DNA of 52,473 nucleotides from Gammaproteobacteria bacterium (GTDB lineage Bacteria > Pseudomonadota > Gammaproteobacteria > Ga0077536), in the NCBI GenBank assembly GCA_009692265.1, contig SHZM01000017.1, positions 1 to 52,473 on the forward strand, written 5' to 3'. A model generated the notes under the pieces. The model saw only the letters and a list, made by a program, of their open reading frames with translations, searched no databases and was not told the DNA's origin. Shown one piece after another: positions 25,778 to 34,332 of the stretch (positions are counted from its first letter, which is position 1; each line of letters begins with the position of its first letter). Position numbers and translations under genes: made by a program.

Positions 25778-26206
25778 TCAGCGTTGCTTGGTCCAGAAGT
25801 TAAGGAGATTGCGACCGGCTTCACCCAGGGTGTCCGACGAATCGCATGCAGATTGAAATATCTTGCGAACTTCGCTGCCCGCGTCCGCTTGTTCGCGATA
25901 GAGAACCTTAGCGACGCTAAGCGAGCGCTCCTGCGCCACGGTAACCGCGTCGACCATGGCTTTCACGTTGCCGGCCAAATCCTGGGGCTTGGTCGCGAAC
26001 TGCTGAGTTAATTCGAGCAAGGTGCGCTGGCCCGCAATCAGGGCATTGACGAATTCGGTGCCAATCCGCTGCGAACGTAATTGGCTGTCTTGAAGTGCCT
26101 TGCTGATTTGCTCGTGGCGTTCGGTCAATTTTTCAAAATAAGGTACAAACGATTCAGGTTTGACGAGTGTCTCTTTAGTCGCTTTAGCTTGGGACGTAGT
26201 TGCCAT
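25778..26206 (-). CDS. Phasin-like PHA granule protein
   Basis: 142 residues from ATG 26206 (MATTSQAKATKETLVKPESF), with AAGGA upstream; an extended frame reaches 26263. The protein is nearly all amphipathic helix, with Ala, Gln and Leu: EKLTERHEQISKALQDSQL, NALIAGQRTLLELTQQFATK, and KAMVDAVTVAQERSLSVAKV. No Cys occurs before a late FQSACDSS. The length and pattern fit phasins (PhaP / PhaF-like), which coat granules. It is the first gene of the PHA operon and lies right behind a site matching a PhaR/PhbF operator. Confidence 0.85.
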   Translation of the reverse strand: MATTSQAKATKETLVKPESFVPYFEKLTERHEQISKALQDSQLRSQRIGTEFVNALIAGQRTLLELTQQFATKPQDLAGNVKAMVDAVTVAQERSLSVAKVLYREQADAGSEVRKIFQSACDSSDTLGEAGRNLLNFWTKQR

Positions 26207-26255
26207 TGTGAGATTCCTTTTCAAAGATTTGGGGTTAGGCAGCTGCATTTCTAAA

Positions 26256-26268
26256 TGCTGCACTGCAA
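26256..26268. promoter_or_regulatory. Candidate PhaR/PhbF-type operator
   Basis: TGCTGCACTGCAA fits the pattern TG-N-TGC-N3-GCAA reported for PhbF/PhaR repressors of PHA genes. It is 50 bases upstream of the phasin start, in the region where the promoter must lie. A neighbouring palindrome GCATTT-CT-AAATGC (26245-26258) overlaps its left end. The regulator gene itself is not in this window. Confidence 0.5.
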
Positions 26269-26348
26269 TACACGATTGACATATATAGGCGCGCTCGCGT
26301 TAGATGTCAATCGCATCGCAGCAAATTTTTCCCCGAGAGGATTCGGAG

Positions 26349-28074
26349 ATGACTTTAATCGTAGAGAAAAACGTGTCCGTCCCCTTACGAGACGGGGTAA
26401 ATTTGCGGGCCGACGTGTATCGGCCCGCCGCTCCTGGCCGCTATCCCGTGCTTGCTACAAAGAACCCCGTACAACAAAGAGTTATGGCCGATTACAGCCC
26501 TAACCTTGGATCCGATTAAGGCAGCGGCGGCCGGCTATGTGGTGATCATTCAAGATGTACGGGCGCGATGGGCGTCAGAGGGTGGAGTGTTTTTCCCCTA
26601 TCAACATGAATTAGACGATGGCTATGACTCGGTCGGGTGGGCGGCGGGCCAGGACTACGCCAGCGGACGGGTAGGCTGTTATGGACTCTCTTATATGGGG
26701 GCCACTTCCTGGCTTGCTGCGGCTTCGGGACACCCGGCCGTACATGCGTTGTCGCCAACGACGGCACCGCTGGATTTTTGGCGCGACCACTTTTGGCGCA
26801 GCGGCGCGCTAAACATCGGTACTCTGGCGATGTGGGCGCTGCGTGCCATCGGGCCGGCCGCCTTGATCCGGTCACGCCCCAATCCCGCAGATTTTTTTCC
26901 ACCTTTGGCTCAGCTCATTGACGACATCGACAACTTTGCCGGGATCCTACGCGAGCTTCCGCTCACTCAATTCGGCCCGGCTCATCCCGATGATGAAAGC
27001 TTTCTTCCATTTTTCTACGAATTTCTACGGCACCCAATTCCCGATCAATGGACTAGCGGCCTGTTGATGACGAATCGACATGCGGCGGTCAAGGTGCCCA
27101 GCCTCACCATCGCCGGCTGGCATGACTTGCTGCTGAACGCTGACTTGCAGCACTTCCGCGCAATGCGCGAAGGGGCGGGCTCTGAACTTGCGCGCCGCCA
27201 GAGCAAACTCGTAATCGGCTCGTGGGCGCACGGGATGTTCCAGCACGTAGTCGGACAACTTGATTTTGGTTTTCGCGCGAACGGCATGTTTCTGGATCTC
27301 AAGGAAGATCTCACAAAACTACAGTTGCGTTGGTTTGACCGCTGGTTGAAAGAAGAGCGCAATAGAGTCGACGACGAAGCGCCGGTCAAAATTTTCGTCC
27401 AAGGCCGGAATCGGTGGCGCGACGAGAGCGAGTGGCCGCTAGCACGAGCACGAACAACGAACTGGTTCTTGAATGGTGATGGGAGCTTTGCGCGCGAGCA
27501 CATGGTTACTGAAAATGCGACGCGTAGCTATGTGTACGATCCGAATGATCCCTGCCCAACCTGCGGCGGAACCACCTTGTTACCACCACAATATGCATCG
27601 GGTCCCGTGGAACAATCACCAATCCTGGCTCGCCGGGACGTTTTGCAATACATCTCGCCAGCCCTCGAAACGGAATTGGAAGTAACTGGGCCGGTACGCG
27701 CGGTGCTCTACGTGGCCACCAGCGGTCGCGATACCGACTTCATGGTCAAGTTATGCGATGTTCACCCCGACGGCCGCTGCTATAACGTTTGCGATGGCGT
27801 ACTTCGCGTTTCCTTCCGTGATGGGGTAACTCGTCAAGCCGTGACACCTAGCGCGCTGCTTAAAATCGAAGTCGATTTATGGGCAACGGCTATGGTTTTT
27901 AAAACCGGGCACCGCCTTCGCGTGCTAATAACCTCTAGCGATTTTCCGCGCTATGACCGCAACCCCAATACCTTTGAGCTTGCCCATGAAGCCCGTGTGT
28001 TCCAACCCGTGGTGCAGCAAGTATTTAACTCGAGTGAAGCGGCGTCTCATCTCGTGTTACCGGAGATAAACTAA
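26349..28074 (+). pseudogene. CocE/NonD family hydrolase with a +1 frameshift
   Basis: ATG 26349 gives MTLIVEKNVSVPLRDGVNLR ADVYRPAAPGRYPV, a standard CocE / X-Pro dipeptidyl-peptidase S15 start. At about 26451-26453 one base is inserted (GTGCTTGCTAC, where GTGCTGCTAC would read VLLQRTPYNK). The rest of the protein continues in the next frame to 28074 (about 541 codons). That part carries the nucleophile GCYGLSYMGATSW, the Asp/His region SWAHGMFQHV and the C-terminal jelly-roll VLYVATSGRDTDFMVKLCDV. As given, the gene would not make a full protein. One inserted base in a highly conserved stretch could be a sequencing error; otherwise it is a recent pseudogene. Confidence 0.85.
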
Positions 28075-28140
28075 ACCACGGCTTTTGAATCCTATGCGCG
28101 GCGTTATACTGCGCTCGTCATCCAATCGCGGAGAACGTCG

Positions 28141-29052
28141 ATGTTAGGCACCCTGCTCGTCGTGGTCGGCGCTACCTATGCCGCCTACCGGCTCGCCCCT
28201 GAGCCGATGTTCAACCTCGCTATCAAAGCCCAACGCCGCGCGGCTGGCTTAACGCTTAAAGAGGTGACGGTCGATGAGCACCGGGTCCCGTACCTGGAAG
28301 GGGGCCAGGGTGAAACTTTGTTGTTGCTCCACGGCTTCGGTGCCGATAAAGACAACTGGACCCCGATAGCCCGATTCCTAACTCCTCACTATCGAGTCAT
28401 CGTGCCGGATCTACCCGGCTTCGGTGACAGCTCGCAGCGCAATGAAGCGAGCTATAAACTCGATCCGCAACTCGACCGTATCGCTGAATTCGCGCGCGCG
28501 GTAGGCGTCACACGCTGCCATGTCGGCGGCAATTCAATGGGAGCATATTTTGCAGCGATGTTGGCGGCGCGTAGTCCTGAGTTAGTGCAATCATTATGGT
28601 TATTAGCACCGGCTGGCGCAGCAGGCGCGGAACCGAGTGAGCTGCTTGAACTCGTTGGACAGGGCGACAACTTACTGCTGATTGATTCGGAGACCAAGGG
28701 CAAGCGCTTGGCGAGTCTAATATTTACCAAAGCACCGTTCGTACCTAAAGAATTTCAAAAACTTTGGCTCCAGCGTGCGATCAGGCACTGCGCATTCAAC
28801 ACCAAAATATTCCAAGAGTTGTTTTCCGATCCGGTCTTGTTGGACGCTCGCGTGAGTGGACTGGCTACGCCGACCTTTATTGTCTGGGGCGATGATGACC
28901 GCATTTTGCATGTCTCGGGCGCACACGCGCTCAAGAAGTTAATTCCGAATGCTAAGCTGCGTGTCATGCCGGCGATGGGGCACTGCCCGATGCTGGAGCG
29001 CCCGCGCGAGACCGCAGCGGACTTTCTAAGCTTTCATCAACGCGGGTTGTAG
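28141..29052 (+). CDS. Alpha/beta hydrolase with N-terminal membrane anchor
   Basis: 303 residues. The first 20 (MLGTLLVVVGATYAAYRLA) look like a membrane anchor. The hydrolase fold then shows LLLLHGFGADKDNWTP (oxyanion), VPDLPGFGDS, the nucleophile elbow GGNSMGAYFAA (about residue 128), the Asp in VWGDDDRILHV and the His in MPAMGHCPMLERP. Lipase- or esterase-type activity on a membrane-near substrate is expected. ATG 28141 has GGAG eight bases upstream. It follows the broken CocE gene by 66 bases. Confidence 0.88.
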   Translation: MLGTLLVVVGATYAAYRLAPEPMFNLAIKAQRRAAGLTLKEVTVDEHRVPYLEGGQGETLLLLHGFGADKDNWTPIARFLTPHYRVIVPDLPGFGDSSQRNEASYKLDPQLDRIAEFARAVGVTRCHVGGNSMGAYFAAMLAARSPELVQSLWLLAPAGAAGAEPSELLELVGQGDNLLLIDSETKGKRLASLIFTKAPFVPKEFQKLWLQRAIRHCAFNTKIFQELFSDPVLLDARVSGLATPTFIVWGDDDRILHVSGAHALKKLIPNAKLRVMPAMGHCPMLERPRETAADFLSFHQRGL

Positions 29053-29156
29053 CGTTCACTCTCGCGTGCGAAACGCAGTGACGAGACCAAATAGCAGTGG
29101 CCAAGAGCATCTCCCGACGCGTATTAACACGTTGCGCCGTTAACGCAACTTGAACT

Positions 29157-29888
29157 TCAATCAACGTTCGATTCGGCGCGAGCCGTAATCAATCGTTGAC
29201 TAATCGCGTCTCCCACGGCTCGTAAATGGCCTTCGACTGCAGCCTCCGCGGCACCAGCATCGGCACCAATGATTGCCCGTCGGATTGCGAGATGAGCTCG
29301 GCGCACGCGTTGGGTGAAATGCAAGGACCCGAACGCGACCTTGATATAGAAATCACTTCGATTCCACAGACTCGCCGCAATCCGGGACACCATCGGTGCG
29401 CGCGCCATCTGGTGGATCGCGGTGTGAAATACGAGGTTCGCTCGGCGATAGGCCGGATCATGTGCCGCTGGACCTCCCGCATTTTTCAGGATCCGATCAA
29501 GCTCCATACAGGTCACGCGAAACTTATTTAAATCGTCTTTAGTACGCCGAGCTGCGGCAAGACGGGTGACACAGCCTTCCGCCGCTGCAAAAAATGCGAA
29601 GAAATCCAGTACCTCATTCGGATCCGGCACCGCCACGCGACAACCAACCTGTGGCAGGATCGTCAGAAATCCGTCGGCGGCAAGCCGTTTGATCGCTTCC
29701 ATCACCGGTACTCGGCTGCAGTTTAGAGTCGAGGCGATGTCCACTACCGACAACCAGTCGTTCGGTTGTAGCTCACCTTCCAATAACTCCGTGAGAAGGT
29801 AGGCGTACGCGTCGTGAGAACGCGCATTCGGTGCTTCCGCCTGTCTTAATAACGGCCCGTCCTTGGGGCTCGATCCACGTTGGCTCAT
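29157..29888 (-). CDS. GntR family transcriptional regulator (FCD type)
   Basis: 243 residues. The N-terminal winged helix (about 20-85) has YLLTELLEGELQPNDWLSVV, then DIASTLNCSRVPVMEAIKRL with AADGFLTILPQVGCRV, the GntR recognition pattern (here with SRVPVMEAIK in place of SRTPVREAL). A helical FCD effector domain follows, with FHTAIHQMARAPM and the metal/ligand His of AHLAIRRAIIG and AVEGHLRAVGDAI. It is divergent from the HpaB operon by about 200 bases, so it most likely controls that operon in response to a pathway intermediate. Confidence 0.9.
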   Translation of the reverse strand: MSQRGSSPKDGPLLRQAEAPNARSHDAYAYLLTELLEGELQPNDWLSVVDIASTLNCSRVPVMEAIKRLAADGFLTILPQVGCRVAVPDPNEVLDFFAFFAAAEGCVTRLAAARRTKDDLNKFRVTCMELDRILKNAGGPAAHDPAYRRANLVFHTAIHQMARAPMVSRIAASLWNRSDFYIKVAFGSLHFTQRVRRAHLAIRRAIIGADAGAAEAAVEGHLRAVGDAISQRLITARAESNVD

Positions 29889-29916
29889 AGTTTTTGTCCT
29901 TGGGCGAAATTGTTCA

Positions 29917-29945
29917 TTGACATACTAATATATTACAAACAGAAT
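29917..29945 (+). promoter_or_regulatory. Putative promoter with palindromic operator, GntR-HpaB intergenic region
   Basis: On the plus strand TTGACA (29917-29922) is followed after 17 bases by CAGAAT (29940-29945), a possible promoter for the operon starting at 30091. The palindrome TAATATATTA (29926-29935) lies in the spacer, a good place for a repressor site. Assigning it to the divergent GntR protein is inference. The rest of 29889-30090 shows no gene. Confidence 0.35.
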
Positions 29946-30090
29946 CGCATCCAGACCGACCATGGCTCACAGAGATGTGAGTTTGGGAAAATTGGCGTGC
30001 ACTAGTGAATATTCAACTCAATGTGTCTGCACAAGGCAGCTGTTAATTCTCGCTGAATTTTAGGATCCACACGATTTGGAGTAAGACCCT

Positions 30091-31545
30091 ATGACGATTA
30101 GAACCGGCCAACAGTACCTGGCAGGTTTAAACGATGGTCGTGAAGTCTGGTACGACGGCAAGCAGGTCGAAAATGTGACGACCTTCCCACCGTTTAGTGC
30201 CGCGGTGCGATCGACCGCGATGTTGTATGACCTCCAGCACGATCCCCGTTATCGCGACGTGTTAAGCGTGGAATCCCCGGAACTCGGTGGGCGGATCGGC
30301 CGCGCCTACGAATTTCCGCGGACTCGAGATCAACTTCGACTCAAACGCGAGGCCTATATTATCTGGGCCGAAGCGACCTGCGGCATGATGGGGCGTAGCC
30401 CCGATTTCATGAACGTCATGGTCTCCGCACTTGCCGCGAAGCAAAGTTTTTTCGCCGAGTTTGCTCCGGCGCGAGCCGAGGCGATCGTGAACTATCATCG
30501 GCACATCGCCGAGCGCGATTTGTTCCTGACACATGCCCTTTTGGATCCGCAGTTAGACAAAGGCAAGCGCCGCGATCAGCAAAGCGATCCGGGAATCCCG
30601 TTGCGAGTAGTTGATCGCGCCAAAGAAGGGCTTGTTGTTCACGGCATTAAACGCATCGCGACTGCCGCGCCTTATGCGGACGAAATATTAGTGTGGCCAT
30701 TCCCACCGACCTTTCAAGTCGGCGAGGACGCCTACGCCAACGTATTCGCAATCCCGATGAACACGCCGGGATTAAAAACTTTATGTCGTCCGTCGTTCGC
30801 CGCGACGAGTGAGTCGCGCGCCGACCATCCGCTGTCATCGCGTTTCGATGAGATGGACGCCACCGTGATTTTCGATCACGTATTAGTTCCATGGGAGCGC
30901 GTGTTCTTGCACGAAGACATTCACTTCCTGAATCGCATGTACAAAGATTCCAGAATGCGCGAATTGACCGCGCATCAAACCAACTCACGACTCGAAGTGA
31001 AGCTCGGATTTTTGTATGCGCTAATCTTTCGTTTAACAGAGGCTATCGGTTCGGATCAAAAAAGCGATATGATGGAGATGTTGGGAGAGGCGGTCGCTTG
31101 TGTCGAGGTCATCCGCAGCACCACGCGCTCGGCCGAAGAACAGGCGACCGTCGATCCCGAGAATGGTGTGATGTACCCGGACCTGTTCGCGCTCCAAGCG
31201 GGGCGCGCTCTAGGTCCGGTGTACTATCCGAAGCTCGTTGACATGCTCAAGCGAGTCGGTGGCGGCGGTCTAATCCAACTCCCTGTTTCTCTCTCCGAAT
31301 TCGATTCCCCCATCGGTCCCGATCTCGAACGTTCCCTGCGTGGAGCCAACAGCTCCGGTCGCGACAAAGCAAAACTCTTTAAGCTTGCGTGGGATGTGTG
31401 CGGCAGCGAATTCGGTGCTCGCCACGAACTCTACGAAATGAACTATGCCGGTGAGCGCAGCGCGCTACTTGCTGGAATTCAGCGTGAATACGGCCGAAAA
31501 GCTTACTATTCTGCGTTTCTCGATAAATTTCTGGAGGATTTATGA
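30091..31545 (+). CDS. HpaB-family flavin-dependent aromatic hydroxylase
   Basis: 484 residues, the length of the oxygenase component of 4-hydroxyphenylacetate 3-monooxygenase (HpaB) and relatives. MTIRTGQQYLAGLNDGREVW with YDGKQVENVTTFPPF at the N-terminus, the middle HALLDPQLDKGKRRDQ, and FDHVLVPWERVFLHEDI plus a helical C-terminal domain (GGGGLIQLPVSLSEFDSPIG) are family landmarks. Such enzymes put a second hydroxyl next to a phenol with reduced FAD from a separate reductase. No HpaC reductase gene is visible here. The stop overlaps the next start (ATGA). First gene of a likely five-gene operon. Confidence 0.9.
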   Translation: MTIRTGQQYLAGLNDGREVWYDGKQVENVTTFPPFSAAVRSTAMLYDLQHDPRYRDVLSVESPELGGRIGRAYEFPRTRDQLRLKREAYIIWAEATCGMMGRSPDFMNVMVSALAAKQSFFAEFAPARAEAIVNYHRHIAERDLFLTHALLDPQLDKGKRRDQQSDPGIPLRVVDRAKEGLVVHGIKRIATAAPYADEILVWPFPPTFQVGEDAYANVFAIPMNTPGLKTLCRPSFAATSESRADHPLSSRFDEMDATVIFDHVLVPWERVFLHEDIHFLNRMYKDSRMRELTAHQTNSRLEVKLGFLYALIFRLTEAIGSDQKSDMMEMLGEAVACVEVIRSTTRSAEEQATVDPENGVMYPDLFALQAGRALGPVYYPKLVDMLKRVGGGGLIQLPVSLSEFDSPIGPDLERSLRGANSSGRDKAKLFKLAWDVCGSEFGARHELYEMNYAGERSALLAGIQREYGRKAYYSAFLDKFLEDL

Positions 31546-32402
31546 CGTCTCCTCGAACCTTTTGGATCGATCTCCGCGCGGGTGCGTTCGAGCAGGGTTA
31601 TCTCAACGCGAGTGGTTATCGCACGCGCTACTTACACGCCGGAAAAAAAGGGTTGCCTCCGCTAATTCTGTTGCACGGGGTTGGCGGCCATGCGGAATGC
31701 TATTCGCGTAATTTGATTCAGCACGGGGAGTATTTCGATAGCTATGCGATCGACTTGATCGGACACGGCTACAGCGATAAACCGCAACTGCAATATGAGA
31801 TCGATGTCTACGTCGAACATCTCCGCGCAGTAATCGACACGCTCGGATTCGACAAGGTGCGACTCTCGGGTGAATCGCTCGGAGGCTGGGTCTCGGCTCG
31901 CTTCGCGGTGAAACATCCGACCCGGGTTGAACGCCTGGCTCTTAACACGACGGGTGGCGCGACCCTTAACCTCGAAGTCATGCAACGAATTAAAACCTTG
32001 ACGATGGCGGCGGTCCAGAGTCCGACGTGGGAGACAGTCAAGGCGCGACTCGAATGGTTGATGGCAGATCCAACAGTCGTCACTGATGATCTAGTTGCCT
32101 GCCGGCAGGCAATCTATCGGGCACCTGGAATGCTCGAGGCGATGCCGCACATCCTCTGTCTCCAGGAACCAGGAATTCGGCGCCGCAATAATCTCACGGA
32201 CGACGAGTGGCGCTCGATTAAGTCACCGACCCTGGTGCTGTGGACCGATAAAGATCCGACCGCGGCCGTCGAGGTTGGCGAGAGGATCGCGGGTTTGATT
32301 CCGAATTCGCAGTTCGCATTGATGTCGAACTGCGGGCATTGGCCGCAGTTCGAAGACCCGGAGACGTTTAATGCTCTGCATATTAAATTTCTGAAGGGTT
32401 AA
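31542..32402 (+). CDS. Alpha/beta hydrolase, MhpC/HsaD-like C-C bond hydrolase
   Basis: 286 residues. LILLHGVGGHAECYSRNL, IDLIGHGYSDKP, the nucleophile elbow RLSGESLGGWVSARFA (Ser), the Asp of VLWTDKDPTAA and the His of SNCGHWPQFEDPETF form the complete triad. The GESLGGW and HWPQFEDP forms are typical of meta-cleavage product hydrolases (MhpC, HsaD, BphD). These cut the ring-opened product of an extradiol dioxygenase, and the next gene, 3 bases away, is exactly such a dioxygenase. Confidence 0.88.
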   Translation: MTSPRTFWIDLRAGAFEQGYLNASGYRTRYLHAGKKGLPPLILLHGVGGHAECYSRNLIQHGEYFDSYAIDLIGHGYSDKPQLQYEIDVYVEHLRAVIDTLGFDKVRLSGESLGGWVSARFAVKHPTRVERLALNTTGGATLNLEVMQRIKTLTMAAVQSPTWETVKARLEWLMADPTVVTDDLVACRQAIYRAPGMLEAMPHILCLQEPGIRRRNNLTDDEWRSIKSPTLVLWTDKDPTAAVEVGERIAGLIPNSQFALMSNCGHWPQFEDPETFNALHIKFLKG

Positions 32403-32405
32403 ACC

Positions 32406-33338
32406 ATGCGGGTCGCAGCAATTTGTGCTTCGCATGCGCCGCTAAAGGATATTCATTCGCCGGGTGCCGACACCGCGATCGAAGTCGCCAGAGTTTTCGA
32501 AGAAGTCCGCGCCTGGGTTCGCGATCTCGCGCCAGAGCTCGTAATCGTGTTTGGGCCGGATCACTTCAATGGCTTTTTCTATCAGCTGATGCCCAGTTTT
32601 TGTATTGGTACCGCGGTTGAATCCATCGGCGATTGGAATACGCCAGCCGGCACACTACCTGTCGACTCAGCTGCGGCAGAAGCCTGCGTGAAATTTCTGC
32701 ATCAGCAGGGAGTCGACATTGCAGTGTCCTACCGCATGCAGGTAGATCATGGCCTGGTTCAAACCTTGCAGATGATTTGCGACTGGGCAGCCCTGCCGCC
32801 GCTTTTGCCAATTTTCGTCAATTGCGCGGCACCACCGTTGCCACCGTTTGCGCGGATGGTGGCCCTCGGTCGTGCTATCGGTACGTTTGCCCGCGACTGT
32901 GGTAGGCGAGTGCTCATCGTGGGTAGTGGCGGGCTTTCGCACGATCCACCAGTGCCGGCCTTACGCGGGGCGGCACCGGAGGTGCGCGAGCGCCTCATTG
33001 TCGGCGGGCCGATGCCGGCGACGATGCGTGCCGCGCGTCAAGCACGGGTCGCCGAAGAAGGACTAAAGCAACTCGCTGGGACCAGCGAGTGTGTGCCGGT
33101 GAATCCGGTCTGGGATCGGCACTTCCTCGATTTATTGCTCGCGCGTGATTTCGTCGCGCTTAGCGCTATCGAGGACCTGGCACTCACTGCCGCGGCAGGA
33201 CGGGGCGGCCATGAAGTCAGAACCTGGGTCGCGACTGCTGCTGCAATGTCGATGATCCCTCATTCACAAAGCCGCTTGCGGATGTATCGTCCGATCCCAA
33301 TCTGGGTCGCGGGCTATGGGGTCCTCACGATCGAATAG
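32406..33338 (+). CDS. Extradiol ring-cleavage dioxygenase, MhpB-like (LigB superfamily)
   Basis: 310 residues. VAAICASHAPLKDIHSPG (metal His), VIVFGPDHFNGFFYQLMPSF, the general-acid segment RMQVDHGLVQTL and SGGLSHDPPVPALRG (second catalytic His region) match 2,3-dihydroxyphenylpropionate / 2,3-dihydroxycinnamate 1,2-dioxygenase. It is a class III (non-vicinal-oxygen-chelate) Fe(II) enzyme that opens a catechol ring next to a side chain. It follows the hydrolase by 3 bases. The usual partners MhpD and MhpE are not in the window. Confidence 0.92.
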   Translation: MRVAAICASHAPLKDIHSPGADTAIEVARVFEEVRAWVRDLAPELVIVFGPDHFNGFFYQLMPSFCIGTAVESIGDWNTPAGTLPVDSAAAEACVKFLHQQGVDIAVSYRMQVDHGLVQTLQMICDWAALPPLLPIFVNCAAPPLPPFARMVALGRAIGTFARDCGRRVLIVGSGGLSHDPPVPALRGAAPEVRERLIVGGPMPATMRAARQARVAEEGLKQLAGTSECVPVNPVWDRHFLDLLLARDFVALSAIEDLALTAAAGRGGHEVRTWVATAAAMSMIPHSQSRLRMYRPIPIWVAGYGVLTIE

Positions 33339-33461
33339 TGCTGGCCGTCCGGAAGGTGTCGCAGAAAGGATGACTAACTTTATCACCTTGATCATCGACA
33401 CTTACCGAGTACCCGATTGCGGTAAGATGGCGCGACTTCAAACTAAGCGGGAGTAAGGGCA

Positions 33462-34310
33462 ATGTTTCGTGCCCATGTTTTCATTTTCCCAACCGACCGC
33501 TCGATGGCGCCCGCCGACCTCGCCCGTGAAGTAGAAGCGCGTCAACTGGACGGTGTCTTTTTTCCAGAGCACACCCATATCCCCTTAACCTCGCGCTCGC
33601 CTTTTTTTCCGAACGGGGTATTACCAGAACATTATTTGAGAACCTACGATCCTTTCATTGCGCTGGCGATCGCCGCCGCGGTTACCACGCGGATTAAGCT
33701 GGGCACGGGCATTTGTCTGCTTTCGCAACACGATCCGATCGCGCTCGCAAAAACCGTCGCCTCGCTCGATCGCCTGTCCAATGGGCGGGTGATTCTTGGC
33801 GTGGGTGCGGGTTGGAATGTGGAGGAAATCGAAAACCACGGCACGCCCTTTAAACAGCGTTGGCCAGTTCTTCGCGAGCGGGTGTTGGCGATGAAACGGA
33901 TATGGCGCCAGGAAGAACCGCAGTTTCACGGAAACTACGTGAGCTTCGATCCCATGTGGTCTTATCCGAAACCGGTGCAGGTCGGCGGCCCGCCGGTTTG
34001 GATCGGATCGAATTCGAAATGGGTGCCTGGCCGAGTCGCCGAATACGCCGACGGCTGGATGCCGATCGTCGGCCGCACCGGTGAGGCTAATGCGGACACC
34101 TTGCGCGAAGCCTGCAAGCAAGTCGGACGGAGCATGGAAGATCTCACTTTGGCATTATTTTCCGCGTCGCAAGATTTCGCGGAAGCGCAAACCCGTCTGC
34201 AGGAAGGCTATACCGATTTTATTTTCGGCCTACCTTCCGTCGATCGCGAAACCGTACTTTCCGAACTCGATAAAATTTCGGCACTCGCCGGCAAACTCCG
34301 TCAATTGTAG
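33462..34310 (+). CDS. LLM class F420-dependent type oxidoreductase
   Basis: 282 residues, fitting the shorter group of F420-type luciferase-like enzymes. FRAHVFIFPTDRSMAPADLA at the start, then LDGVFFPEHTHIP (the EHTH motif), TTRIKLGTGICLLSQHDPI, LDRLSNGRVILGVGAGWN and VSFDPMWSYPKPVQ with GGPPVWIGSNSKWVPGRVAE are the diagnostic segments of that family. ATG 33462 has GGAG upstream. It sits 123 bases after the dioxygenase and 22 before the fused acyl-CoA dehydrogenase, so it probably acts on the same substrate, perhaps reducing a double bond, which is inference. Confidence 0.9.
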   Translation: MFRAHVFIFPTDRSMAPADLAREVEARQLDGVFFPEHTHIPLTSRSPFFPNGVLPEHYLRTYDPFIALAIAAAVTTRIKLGTGICLLSQHDPIALAKTVASLDRLSNGRVILGVGAGWNVEEIENHGTPFKQRWPVLRERVLAMKRIWRQEEPQFHGNYVSFDPMWSYPKPVQVGGPPVWIGSNSKWVPGRVAEYADGWMPIVGRTGEANADTLREACKQVGRSMEDLTLALFSASQDFAEAQTRLQEGYTDFIFGLPSVDRETVLSELDKISALAGKLRQL

Positions 34311-34332
34311 ACAGTCCCAACGGAACCCTCCT

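Noticed and set aside
34081..34332. Extension of the fused acyl-CoA dehydrogenase into the luciferase-like gene
   Set aside because: It lies inside a well supported gene in another frame and its composition is not protein-like; ATG 34333 gives the proper start.
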